Shown: in pieces, positions 24,605-32,673 of the stretch
Layout: each line of letters starts with the position of its first letter
Position numbering within the stretch: the stretch's first letter is position 1
Virus record (IMG/VR): IMGVR_UViG_3300009104_000006
Location: 1 to 64,000 of that record
Source: a virus
Reading direction: 5' to 3' (one strand)
Length of the DNA stretch: 64,000 nucleotides
Notes under the pieces: generated by a model
The model's database searches: none
Seen by the model: the letters and a program-made list of their open reading frames with translations, nothing else
What the model was told of the DNA's origin: nothing
Program-made: the position numbers and the translations under genes

Positions 24605-25984
24605 ATGAATACTCTTAGCAATGACGAGTGGGAGGCCATACGAGCCTTTCTCTTAGTGTCTCCAAGTGAATTAGCATTCACATCTAAGGGAAGTTTATGC
24701 AACGATGTAGTTTTGCATCCGGTTAAATTGCCGAATACAAATATAGATTCTGGTCTATATTTCGATAGCGAAGGTGGATTCAATAAGTTCATCGAGATGA
24801 TTCCTATATTGGCGGAGAAATTCAACGCCGTGCATCAAACGCAAGAGAGAATATGGGATGGAGAGAAGGGTGTAAGCCTGTTGCCATCTGCACATCTTGG
24901 CATAGGTAAGACAAAATACCCGTCTGCCCTATCGTTTGGAAATGTAGGAACAGGAAGATACGGGGCATTGGAAATAATAAACGCAAGTAAGCAATTCATA
25001 GAAGACAATAGACTCCACATAGTGCGCCCTAAAAGAAGGCAGATATCCCTTAGTAAATTGGAAGAAGTAGGAATAGAAGTTAATTCCCCACACTATACTG
25101 CGGCAATCTCTCTTGGAGCAAGTGGATATGAGAACATAGCATCAGAAGATACGGGGCATTTACTGACGGGCCTCTTTACTGCCGAACAATGGGCGGCGGA
25201 TAATTTGAATGACGGCGTAGTAGGTCCAATAGAAATAATTAGAGACACTATCGCTTCTGATTTTGTCGTGAAGGCTCACGATGACTTAAGGAACGTGTTA
25301 ATTCAAATTAACGAAAGTGAAAGTAAGAAAGATAGACACATTACAACAGTCTCATTCAAAACGAAGTTCCAAAACTATTACACCTCGCCGGATAGGATAT
25401 TTCAAGCGTGGTTCGACAAATTCGCTGGAGGAAATTATCACGAAATTTACCATTCTTACAAAAAGACACCAATGTTCAAGGAGTATAAGAGGGAATACGA
25501 GCGAATCCAATCAGAAGCAATTGCCTATCTTAATTATGAAGGATTTGGTGATTTGCTCGACTCTCTAATCATAGAGGTGTGGCTTTCATCATCATCTAAC
25601 CCGCGTCAGTTAGATATAGAGAAAAATGCTGATGGGTTTTTCTTTGATTTACCATCCTTAGACACATACGATAGCGGAGCGTTCAGCATCGGCGAAGTTT
25701 ACCATCGAGATTTGGATAGGTGGTTCCCAAACCCAGAAGTGCAGGTGCGGTTGTATCACAAAGAAAATACCGAGCCACAAGCGTGGCACGTGTTGAGAAA
25801 TCTCCCCAAGATTTTCACTGAGTTAGAAACCTATCACAAAGTAATGAGTGAGATAGTAGCCTTAACACATAGAGATGATGGTGGGGAATTATTGGACGAC
25901 GATAGACGAAATGAAGTATTGGACGAGATTATCTCGCTCCTTGCTCCGTTCGACTACGCTGTGATGAAGGGGGAAGAGGAATGA
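24605..25984 (+). CDS. 459-aa protein of unknown function
   Basis: The ATG at 24605 has GAGG at better distance than the ATG at 24599. Alpha-helical, acidic, with Tyr/Trp-rich middle and a C-terminal helical bundle; ends M-K-G-E-E-E. I see no motif for a known enzyme. Confidence 0.6.
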   Translation: MNTLSNDEWEAIRAFLLVSPSELAFTSKGSLCNDVVLHPVKLPNTNIDSGLYFDSEGGFNKFIEMIPILAEKFNAVHQTQERIWDGEKGVSLLPSAHLGIGKTKYPSALSFGNVGTGRYGALEIINASKQFIEDNRLHIVRPKRRQISLSKLEEVGIEVNSPHYTAAISLGASGYENIASEDTGHLLTGLFTAEQWAADNLNDGVVGPIEIIRDTIASDFVVKAHDDLRNVLIQINESESKKDRHITTVSFKTKFQNYYTSPDRIFQAWFDKFAGGNYHEIYHSYKKTPMFKEYKREYERIQSEAIAYLNYEGFGDLLDSLIIEVWLSSSSNPRQLDIEKNADGFFFDLPSLDTYDSGAFSIGEVYHRDLDRWFPNPEVQVRLYHKENTEPQAWHVLRNLPKIFTELETYHKVMSEIVALTHRDDGGELLDDDRRNEVLDEIISLLAPFDYAVMKGEEE

Positions 25985-26058
25985 TTACTGAGGCTCTATT
26001 ACGGATTCTTCCTAAGTGGTTTATTCTATTGGGGGATTTAGTGGAGGTATTAAAATGA
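25981..26058 (+). CDS. 25-aa leader-like peptide
   Basis: A short frame M-I-T-E-A-L-L-R-I-L-P-K-W-F, coupled by ATGA on both sides, with GGAGG for the next gene inside its end. It is hydrophobic and may exist mainly to carry ribosomes across the gap. Confidence 0.4.
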   Translation: MITEALLRILPKWFILLGDLVEVLK

Positions 26059-26342
26059 ATAACTACGAAATAGAATGGTATTCACAGACCGACGATTGCA
26101 TGAAAACCACATCATTAACGATGAAGGATTTGGCTGACTTCTTCCTACAAATTAGAGGTTTTCCAAGCATACTATTCTTGGGTTCAATTGCAGGTGAAGG
26201 ACAATCGGGCGGTCGGTTTATCACCGAATGCGCTAAGGATTTAGAGCGAGCCATCATTGACGATTTAGGCATGGATGAATACACGAGACAGATGGATGAG
26301 ATGATAAATCCTCATCGGTTAATGGGAGATGGTGCTCGATGA
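26055..26342 (+). CDS. 95-aa protein of unknown function
   Basis: The ATG at 26055 follows GGAGG by seven bases and overlaps the short frame before it. Mixed alpha/beta, contains G-S-I-A-G-E-G-Q-S-G-G-R. No family recognised. Confidence 0.6.
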   Translation: MNNYEIEWYSQTDDCMKTTSLTMKDLADFFLQIRGFPSILFLGSIAGEGQSGGRFITECAKDLERAIIDDLGMDEYTRQMDEMINPHRLMGDGAR

Positions 26343-26614
26343 CTTCTGACGAGATAGCGTGGAAGAGTCCGAGCATGGAAGGTAAGTGGAAGGACAACAA
26401 GGGAGTTATTCACCTGCGCTCCATCGAATACTACGGCAAGGATTGGATAGATATGCGTATCATGAATATGTCCAAGACTCCACCTCATTTCACTCGACAC
26501 GGAGTTAGACTCACACTAACGCAAGCAAAGGAGATGGTTGCGGTATTGAAGGAGATGGTTGCGGCCATGCAAGAGAAGAGGGAGAAGGATGAGAGGAAGA
26601 GCGGCGAGCATTGA
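26339..26614 (+). CDS. PC4-like small DNA-binding protein (tentative)
   Basis: 91 aa. Strands W-I-D-M-R-I and R-H-G-V-R-L-T-L lead into a helix T-Q-A-K-E-M-V-A-V-L-K. This is the order of the PC4/Sub1 fold, which binds single-stranded DNA as a dimer. The helix has been lengthened by a heptad duplication. Similarity is weak and judged by eye. Confidence 0.45.
   Translation: MTSDEIAWKSPSMEGKWKDNKGVIHLRSIEYYGKDWIDMRIMNMSKTPPHFTRHGVRLTLTQAKEMVAVLKEMVAAMQEKREKDERKSGEH
26528..26564 (+). repeat. 16-base repeat at 21-base period
   Basis: AAGGAGATGGTTGCGG occurs at 26528-26543 and again at 26549-26564, period 21 bases, coding K-E-M-V-A twice. It repeats the heptad-duplication pattern seen at 15684. 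Confidence 0.8.
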
Positions 26615-26840
26615 CCATGCTGAGTATGAAATCCTGCGCGTCTTAATCGACGACATAGACCTGCGTAGGCTTCGCCAATCTATGTGTCCGGACGATAAGG
26701 ACACCAAGAAGAAAGAAACGGCAGAAAACCGATTCGATAAGGCTGCTGCGAATGTAGCAGTATTGATACAGAACATGATGGATAGAAGAGCGCACAAACT
26801 ACCAAAGAACCACGTCGATTACAAGGAGAAGAGCAAATGA
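26589..26840 (+). CDS. 83-aa basic helical protein
   Basis: Best start is the ATG at 26589, inside the end of the previous gene (26-base overlap). Helical with alternating acidic and basic patches, basic C-terminus. No family recognised. Confidence 0.55.
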   Translation: MRGRAASIDHAEYEILRVLIDDIDLRRLRQSMCPDDKDTKKKETAENRFDKAAANVAVLIQNMMDRRAHKLPKNHVDYKEKSK

Positions 26841-27493
26841 AACACTACAATTACTTTCACGGAAACTATGGCAAGCCCACTTACATCACCGAAGTGCCTC
26901 GTGTTCGTATTGGCGGAACGCGAGAGGAAATCGCTGAGTTCATAGGACTTATGGCACAAAGACAGACCGCCTTCGGGAATGAGGAATCACACATACACAA
27001 AGTGAATAACGCACTCAATGGGAAGAAATCGCCGGGCCATCCCGCGATTCCTACGCATCCTGATGGACTCCATATATGTCTTCGTTTGGAACAAAAAGGC
27101 AACGTATACGTTAGCCGCACCTATATGTGGGGCTTTAATTACAAAACGGAAAGAAGAGTTAGCACCTTTGAGAGGAATAATAGGAGGCTTCCTTCGACGA
27201 ATAATGTCCTCATTCTTTCGCTTGTGCTAAAGCGATGGCCTCCCGCAGCAGAACAACGCACCCCATCAGACTACCTCGAAAGAATAGAACGCGAACTTGA
27301 AACGGGAGAATCGCATATTAACAGAACGTTTGAACCTATCAATTCGACGCTTGTCGAACCCTCGACAATAGAAGAGGATGATATGCCTGTCTTAGATGAG
27401 AAGAATATGAAACCTTGGTATGCGTATCATACTCCCATGTATAAGCCCAAGACTGAGGATGAAGAAGTATTTGAGGATGAAAATCATGGCTAA
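26837..27493 (+). CDS. 218-aa protein of unknown function
   Basis: ATGA overlap. Beta-rich N-terminal 110 residues (R-I-G-G-T-R-E-E-I, L-H-I-C-L-R-L-E), then an acidic, probably disordered C-terminus. No family recognised. Confidence 0.6.
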   Translation: MKHYNYFHGNYGKPTYITEVPRVRIGGTREEIAEFIGLMAQRQTAFGNEESHIHKVNNALNGKKSPGHPAIPTHPDGLHICLRLEQKGNVYVSRTYMWGFNYKTERRVSTFERNNRRLPSTNNVLILSLVLKRWPPAAEQRTPSDYLERIERELETGESHINRTFEPINSTLVEPSTIEEDDMPVLDEKNMKPWYAYHTPMYKPKTEDEEVFEDENHG

Positions 27494-27812
27494 GACACCG
27501 ACTCGTATTCACATATACATGGGAGCCTTTTACCCTCTATGGGAAGACGGTAGCCTATGTAAAAATGCAAAGAAAGAAGCAGGTTGGAGCGACGCTTACA
27601 TGAGCGAATCCAAAGGTCTGTATCAGAAATTACCGAGATGTGAGGACTGCACATCTGAACTTGAGCGAAGGAATAAACTGCGAGAACAATGGTATGTTAA
27701 TGAGAACGTGGATAGAGCGAAACCAAAGAAACTCGGCATCTATGCAAAACGCACACCCACGCGTGATGATAGTCCTCTCTATTTGAGAGAGTATCTTAAT
27801 CTTGGTATTTAA
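27486..27812 (+). CDS. 108-aa zinc-site protein whose stop lies in a promoter
   Basis: Starts at 27486 (an ATG at 27477 is also in frame). Contains S-L-C-K-N near residue 23 and C-E-D-C near residue 52. Its last codons and TAA stop are part of promoter copy 6, giving an L-G-I C-terminus. Function unknown. Confidence 0.55.
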   Translation: MAKTPTRIHIYMGAFYPLWEDGSLCKNAKKEAGWSDAYMSESKGLYQKLPRCEDCTSELERRNKLREQWYVNENVDRAKPKKLGIYAKRTPTRDDSPLYLREYLNLGI

Positions 27813-27824
27813 ACGAAGATAGTA
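27801..27824 (+). promoter_or_regulatory. Viral promoter element, copy 6
   Basis: The 24-bp element with one change, C for T at the first base. The TAA inside its TATA box ends the upstream gene. GGGAG and the ATG at 27842 follow. Confidence 0.85.
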
Positions 27825-27841
27825 ATGGGAGAATGAGAAAC

Positions 27842-28126
27842 ATGGCAAGAAAATACGATGAAGAAATAGCAAAACTAACAGACGAACGACAAGCACTTGC
27901 GGGTAAATTAAGCGACCTCATGAAGCAAAGAGACATACAGAAGTATTTGGAGGTCTGCCGCGACGAGGGCCACGTATGGACTCTAACGACAGTAAACTCA
28001 GATATGTGGGAGATTGGGAATGTCCACCTCCTTTGCACCCGATGTAGTGCTGAGTGCATAACAGAAGGCGGAACATTAGGTTGGCAGAAGTCTGATGTTG
28101 AGGACTTGATGGAAATGTTGGAGTGA
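27842..28126 (+). CDS. 94-aa coiled coil plus zinc-ribbon protein
   Basis: The ATG at 27842 is chosen by analogy with copies 3 and 5; the ATG at 27833 is too close to GGAG. Residues 5-35 are a charged helix; C-x-x-x-x-H and L-C-T-R-C-S-A-E-C follow, a probable zinc ribbon. Confidence 0.6.
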   Translation: MARKYDEEIAKLTDERQALAGKLSDLMKQRDIQKYLEVCRDEGHVWTLTTVNSDMWEIGNVHLLCTRCSAECITEGGTLGWQKSDVEDLMEMLE

Positions 28127-28131
28127 ATATA

Positions 28132-28296
28132 ATGCGTTATCCCGAAAGAAGCACTTGGCATCCCGAAGATGATTTGCCCGGTTGGGTGTTTGAAACTTCA
28201 GAATGCGACAAGTGTGAAGGTATAATTGATTCATACGAAGGGCATGACTATGCAGAATACGATATGCAGATGTGTTGTTGTGAGGAGGAAGAGTAA
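28132..28296 (+). CDS. 54-aa Cys-rich protein
   Basis: E-C-D-K-C-E-G near residue 24 and M-C-C-C-E-E-E-E at the end suit a zinc ribbon. Tightly spaced between neighbours. Function unknown. Confidence 0.55.
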   Translation: MRYPERSTWHPEDDLPGWVFETSECDKCEGIIDSYEGHDYAEYDMQMCCCEEEE

Positions 28297-28297
28297 T

Positions 28298-28546
28298 ATG
28301 AAGAAGAAAATCACGGCCTTCCTCGATTTCAATGATGACGGAGAACTAACAGTCGAAGATATACAGGCGTTAGCGCCGAGAATCATACGACACGAAGGAA
28401 TGTTCGTAGCAGGTATAGTCATAGCAATAGGAAGCCTATCGAATGTATTAGGCTATTCAGACATTGATAGCGATTTGTTTTGGTGCTTTGCTGGTGTGGC
28501 GGCGATACTCGAATACATAGACGACATACGGAAGCGGAGGCGGTGA
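28298..28546 (+). CDS. 82-aa EF-hand plus two-span membrane protein
   Basis: The start at 28298 follows GGAGG. Residues 9-20 read D-F-N-D-D-G-E-L-T-V-E-D, a canonical EF-hand loop. Two hydrophobic stretches follow (about 34-51 and 61-75), ending in R-K-R-R-R. A calcium-dependent or metal-dependent membrane protein is suggested, for instance a channel-like or holin-like factor; the basic tail fits a cytoplasmic C-terminus. Confidence 0.65.
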   Translation: MKKKITAFLDFNDDGELTVEDIQALAPRIIRHEGMFVAGIVIAIGSLSNVLGYSDIDSDLFWCFAGVAAILEYIDDIRKRRR

Positions 28547-28550
28547 GTGT

Positions 28551-29249
28551 ATGAACAAGGAATCAGTGTGTAAAATCTGCGACGAAGCCTTCACTTACGA
28601 AGTGAAACGTGGACGCACGCCGAGTATGTGCGCCAAAGAATCATGCTTGAAGAAATACAGGAAGCAAATGAGGAAACCTAAACCTCGCGTAGTGCGAAAG
28701 CGCATTTGTGAGAACGAAGACTGCGATACTGAAATTACACAGAAAGGAAAAGGGCGCACAATCAAGCGGTGTGAAGAATGCCGGACCAAACTCAAGAAGA
28801 AGCAAAATGCTGAATATCGAGCCAAGACATTCAGACCGATTATTCGTGAACAAGGCATTTGCATTGACTGCGAAACTCCTTTGGGAACTAAGAAAGGACG
28901 AGGTAAACTCGCTACAAGATGCCCTGTGTGTCAATTGAAGCAACGCAACGAAATCGCAAGAGTCTCGGCATTGAAGAACTACGACCCCGTTATACGGGTC
29001 TATACTTGTGAGAAATGTAAGCAAGAGAAAGAGCAGAAAGGACGAGGCAAACTGCGCAAAACCTGCCCCGATTGCATGAACAACAAGAAGGTAAAGAGGG
29101 ATGCGAAGAGTGAATTAGAGTCTTTACTTGAGATGAAGCAAGCAAAACAGATTGAGAAAGTCGAAGCCATGATACAGGAGGCGGAAGACGAATATGACGA
29201 CGTTGGACACGCTATGTGGAGCGGAATACTCAAATCTATGGATGATTGA
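28551..29249 (+). CDS. Protein with four tandem zinc-ribbon units
   Basis: 232 aa. Four units each pair a C-x-x-C (or C-x4-C) with a later C-x-x-C (or C-x4-C), joined by K-G-R-G-K or K-G-K-G-R loops: about residues 5-33, 51-77, 99-124 and 142-166. The linker loops are very basic, as in nucleic-acid-binding ribbons. A charged coiled coil ends the protein. I infer DNA or RNA binding at extended sites. The next gene also begins with one such ribbon. Confidence 0.7.
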   Translation: MNKESVCKICDEAFTYEVKRGRTPSMCAKESCLKKYRKQMRKPKPRVVRKRICENEDCDTEITQKGKGRTIKRCEECRTKLKKKQNAEYRAKTFRPIIREQGICIDCETPLGTKKGRGKLATRCPVCQLKQRNEIARVSALKNYDPVIRVYTCEKCKQEKEQKGRGKLRKTCPDCMNNKKVKRDAKSELESLLEMKQAKQIEKVEAMIQEAEDEYDDVGHAMWSGILKSMDD

Positions 29250-29267
29250 TTAAATAGGGTGGTAAAT

Positions 29268-30041
29268 ATGTCGTATGTAAGAACGTGTCGAAAATGCGAG
29301 AAACCATTTCGTGCGATGTCATTCACGTCTAAACGCTGGACGTGTGATGAGTGCAGTCCGAGAGTAAAGAACCTACACAGACAAATAAAGAAAAGAAGTG
29401 ATGATATGAGCAAAGACGCATACAAGAGATTGAGAGAAATAGAAGACAAATTAGGAGCGCTTGAACTCACTGTTGAAATCCAACAGGGAGAACAAAACAC
29501 GATAGTGAGAGACATAGAAACACGCGCTCTTGATTTGCTTACGGAAGCAGTCGAGAAAAAGGTGGAGCAGATATTTGATGAGAAAATCGCTCTCGTGGAT
29601 AGCATGGAAAAGAAGTTTTCAGAAAAACTCGCTATCGTAAACTCTCGAATCACTAAGGCATTCGAGAATGCGAACATACCTACGCCGAGTCCAAATCTAA
29701 TAGACGAAACACCGGCAAAAACTCTAACGCCGATGCAGAAAAGGAGATTCAAAACTCTCACGAAGTTCTTAGAGATGAGGGGAACCCCGACGACTAAGGC
29801 ACAAATCCTCGAATGGGCATGGCAGGACGTGCCAAGAGGTTCTGCTGGCAAATTGTTATTGTTGGGTGAAGAACTCAAAATCATCAAAAGAATAGGCAAC
29901 AAATTAAGAGCGAAGAACTCTAACGCCAAAGGAAGAAGAGAGCACCAATACGTATTAGTCAGCGAGGAAAAGTCGGAAGTTAAGGACAAGTATCTCTATA
30001 ATGAGGACGAGGCTCCGATTAACCCAACGGTGTATGAATGA
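29268..30041 (+). CDS. Zinc ribbon, coiled coil and winged-helix-like protein
   Basis: 257 aa from the ATG at 29268 (GTG at 29259 also in frame). C-R-K-C...C-D-E-C (residues 7-28) form a ribbon; residues about 40-130 form a long coiled coil; residues about 155-225 look like a winged helix (T-K-F-L-E-M-R-G-T-P-T-T-K-A-Q-I-L). A dimeric DNA-binding regulator is a reasonable inference. Confidence 0.6.
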   Translation: MSYVRTCRKCEKPFRAMSFTSKRWTCDECSPRVKNLHRQIKKRSDDMSKDAYKRLREIEDKLGALELTVEIQQGEQNTIVRDIETRALDLLTEAVEKKVEQIFDEKIALVDSMEKKFSEKLAIVNSRITKAFENANIPTPSPNLIDETPAKTLTPMQKRRFKTLTKFLEMRGTPTTKAQILEWAWQDVPRGSAGKLLLLGEELKIIKRIGNKLRAKNSNAKGRREHQYVLVSEEKSEVKDKYLYNEDEAPINPTVYE

Positions 30042-30715
30042 TGGACCCTTTAGCGAAGGCATGGGAACATCTTCAAGCAAGCGACCCTCGATACTTAGGC
30101 GGCTCCACAGGAGCAGTGCAAATGACCCTCCCTTCGGGGGAGAAAGTGGTTGTGAAGCGCGGCGCTCACGCTAAACACATCGATAACGAGTTTGATTTCA
30201 ATAGGTATCTCCACGAATTGGGGGTGGGCGTGCCTAAAGCATCGCTGCAAAGAGATGAGAGTGGAATGCCGCTAATGCTCACCGAGTTCGAGAGTGGGGC
30301 AAGACCGCCCTCGCTCTCTAACAGGAAGGATATTGGGGTATTACAGGAAGGTTTTGTTCCTCAAGCCCTCATAGCGAATTGGGATGTATTAGGGGCGAAT
30401 ATGGATAATGTGTTAATGCGACCCGACGGCACTCCTACCTATGTGGACGTGGGCGGTTCTGGCCCATATAGAGCGCAAGGAGGCGAAAAGGGGCAAGCAT
30501 GGGGAGATGCAGTAGGTGAGTTAGAGACTATGCGTTGGAAGCCACCATTTACAGAAGACGTGTTTGGAAGTATGGGTGATAAAGAACTTGGACAGTCTTA
30601 CGATGCTTACGGTGGCTCAGATGCTATGGAACAAGCCCTCTCGGTTTTGAGAGATAAACAGACAAGAGATGTGATGGGCCGTCGAATTGACTCGCTCCGT
30701 CGTCGCTTAGATTGA
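30038..30715 (+). CDS. Tagged kinase-like protein
   Basis: 225 aa starting MMDPLAKAWEHLQ, the same tag as the 0.8-5.2 kb genes but on the other strand and 25 kb away. After it come G-G-S-T-G-A (phosphate loop-like), V-V-V-K (K40), N-E (E51), L-L-x-E-F-like L-T-E-F, then N-W-D-V-L-G-A-N-M-D-N-V-L (D116, N124) and Y-V-D-V-G-G (D137). This order fits the HipA/PI4-kinase-like fold used by several phage and toxin kinases. Protein phosphorylation or AMPylation is plausible. Last gene before promoter copy 7. Confidence 0.55.
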   Translation: MMDPLAKAWEHLQASDPRYLGGSTGAVQMTLPSGEKVVVKRGAHAKHIDNEFDFNRYLHELGVGVPKASLQRDESGMPLMLTEFESGARPPSLSNRKDIGVLQEGFVPQALIANWDVLGANMDNVLMRPDGTPTYVDVGGSGPYRAQGGEKGQAWGDAVGELETMRWKPPFTEDVFGSMGDKELGQSYDAYGGSDAMEQALSVLRDKQTRDVMGRRIDSLRRRLD

Positions 30716-30738
30716 TTGGCTTCGCCGCCGCTCAGATG

Positions 30739-30762
30739 TTTGGTATTTAAACGAAGATAGTA
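30739..30762 (+). promoter_or_regulatory. Viral promoter element, copy 7
   Basis: An exact 24-bp element 25 bases before the ATG at 30788, with a GGAG in the leader. Confidence 0.85.
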
Positions 30763-30787
30763 TAGAGGGTATAGGAGATAGAGAAGA

Positions 30788-31102
30788 ATGTGGATAGGAT
30801 TGAATGACGGTTGGTTGAGTATAGTGAAGAACTACAATGATGATGAAACACTGTTAGTGAGAGCAAGAAAATTAACTCACCTTACTAACGTATTTCCAAA
30901 ATGCGACTACTTCAAGGACTCCTTAGCAGATTACCCATATAGGGCATTCATACCGAGAGAAGAAGTCGGAGAAGCAGTGAAGAATAGATTGAAAGAAACA
31001 GGTTATACCAATTTCAAAGGCTCAGTCAAAGATAAGCAATTGAAAGCACTATACAACGAAATGTGGAGTCTCGTAGCATATACCTTCGTTAATGATAGGT
31101 GA
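30788..31102 (+). CDS. Conserved 104-aa protein with LVRAR and NFK motifs
   Basis: M-W-I-G-L-N-D-G-W-L-S-I-V...L-L-V-R-A-R...D-Y-P-Y-R-A...Y-T-N-F-K matches a small protein family I recall from many phages and bacteria, function unknown. Its presence here supports exchange with bacteriophages. Confidence 0.6.
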   Translation: MWIGLNDGWLSIVKNYNDDETLLVRARKLTHLTNVFPKCDYFKDSLADYPYRAFIPREEVGEAVKNRLKETGYTNFKGSVKDKQLKALYNEMWSLVAYTFVNDR

Positions 31103-31106
31103 TTGA

Positions 31107-31427
31107 ATGAAATTCCATAAGTCTAAGTTCATGGAGGCCTCAATTTACTCGTTAGGTATGGAATTGGGATTGAAGCCTTCTCAAGTCAATGCGGCGTATA
31201 CATTGTATCATCAAGTGCGAAAGAACTCACACTATTCCAATAGAAGAACAGACAAATGTTTGTTGATTGATTGCATATTTCTAATGACGCGCAACCAGCC
31301 CGATTTGAAAATAAGCATCAAAGATGTTGAGAAAGCAACCATGAGGATATTCGGAGAAAAAACAAAGCCAAACCCCAATAAGTGGGTGTCTTCCGTTCCA
31401 CATTTGATAGAAGATGCGCTTCAGTGA
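31107..31427 (+). CDS. 106-aa cyclin-fold or TFB-like protein (tentative)
   Basis: All-helical. The stretch S-N-R-R-T-D-K-C-L-L-I-D-C-I-F-L-M-T-R, then L-K-I-S-I-K-D-V-E-K-A-T, follows the pattern of a TFIIB/TFB cyclin repeat (GRS-x4-AA-x-x-ACR...eIa-x-x). Only one repeat and no zinc ribbon are present, so it could act as a minimal competitor or promoter-specificity factor. Judged by eye; uncertain. Confidence 0.4.
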   Translation: MKFHKSKFMEASIYSLGMELGLKPSQVNAAYTLYHQVRKNSHYSNRRTDKCLLIDCIFLMTRNQPDLKISIKDVEKATMRIFGEKTKPNPNKWVSSVPHLIEDALQ

Positions 31428-32673
31428 GTTAGCAATTGTATGCGAACGCATACGCTTAGGCGATTCTGAATTAACACTGACGCTGGACGAGGCCGAAGCA
31501 AGACAAGCATACGCCCTCTTGTTTCCTAATGAAACCTTGACCGAAAGACAATTAGTTTTTAAAGTGGCTAACGAATTAGGCGTTCCATACGAAGTCCTCA
31601 TGTCCTTAGAGGCGAGCAGTATATCGGTTTTACTTGCGTCTGAAAGCAGTGCCTCTAATTCAAGCGAGTGGTCGTTAGAGGAAGCGCTCCGCGTTAGGAA
31701 TGCAACCACCACACTCTTATTTTCATTCCTTTCCTTAAGCAAACAGATGGACGAAATAGATGCGCGCTTATTTTGGGATAGTGTTTTAGGCAAGCGAATG
31801 CCCATCTCTTCCTTGCGTTTTCTCAAGTCTCTCAACCCCGAAGTGCCGCACGAAACGATAACTAATAGCCGGTCTTTCCTTACAGATTCTGAAATAATTG
31901 CCTCTCTATATGGGAATACAGATGCCCTTCTTGACCCCAAACGGTGGTATGAGAAGCCGACTGCTGGATTACGTAAGCGCAAATGGAAGGCTTGGAATGA
32001 ATATACAACGGTTGCCTTAGATACATTTCAAGCGATACCGAGCGGCACAGTTACGGTCGAATATGACGAAGATGAAAATATAATCATAGAAAAAGTAGGA
32101 AAGACAATTACCGATATAGCATATCCCGAACACCCAACCCTTTCTCTCAAAGAGCGACTCGACAAATATGCAGACTCACACGAAGAGGCAAACATAGCGT
32201 GGCCCGAAATGATACCGTCGTGGGATAGTATAGTCAAGCGAGAAGGCACGATAAGGTTCCCAAATACGGGAGCATTCTCTCCAACGGAATACGGAGGCTA
32301 TATTCTCGTAAAGCAATCGCATATCAGCAAACTACGCATCGCATCATACAAGTCTGGAGATGCGCTATACGTGAAATTACACGCACTTGATGGAGACGAA
32401 TACATTGATGTTGGACTTCTCACGGTTCAAATACCCTCAGAACGAGCGGCAGTGATATTCAACATAGAAAGAATGATTGGTTCTAATACAGAAGAAGCCA
32501 AGTCGTGGCGAGAAATCTCCGATGACGTTTGCATTGTCTTAGGCGTCAGTTCTCCTTTTGTGGATAGGAGGACAAATACACTGAGCGAGCCATCTCTCGT
32601 TGAGGTGATGAGCGATATGGGTATATCTGACTTGACACAATATGTAGATTTGGTGGGTATAGATGCAAACTAA
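31414..32673 (+). CDS. 419-aa protein, N-terminus ligase-like
   Basis: It begins M-R-F-S-E-L-A-I-V-C-E-R-I, and later has A-R-L-F-W-D-S-V-L-G, both like the helical DNA-binding domain of archaeal ATP-dependent ligases. The rest is beta-rich (G-D-A-L-Y-V-K-L-H-A-L-D-G-D) and no K-x-D-G site is present, so it is not a ligase itself. The separate viral ligase lacks this domain, so the protein could act as its partner. Tentative. Confidence 0.4.
   Translation: MRFSELAIVCERIRLGDSELTLTLDEAEARQAYALLFPNETLTERQLVFKVANELGVPYEVLMSLEASSISVLLASESSASNSSEWSLEEALRVRNATTTLLFSFLSLSKQMDEIDARLFWDSVLGKRMPISSLRFLKSLNPEVPHETITNSRSFLTDSEIIASLYGNTDALLDPKRWYEKPTAGLRKRKWKAWNEYTTVALDTFQAIPSGTVTVEYDEDENIIIEKVGKTITDIAYPEHPTLSLKERLDKYADSHEEANIAWPEMIPSWDSIVKREGTIRFPNTGAFSPTEYGGYILVKQSHISKLRIASYKSGDALYVKLHALDGDEYIDVGLLTVQIPSERAAVIFNIERMIGSNTEEAKSWREISDDVCIVLGVSSPFVDRRTNTLSEPSLVEVMSDMGISDLTQYVDLVGIDAN

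Noticed and set aside
29000-29989. 329-codon minus-strand frame
   Set aside because: It is antisense to two well-supported plus-strand genes and its Ser/Leu/Phe-rich content is the mirror of Lys/Glu-rich coiled coils.
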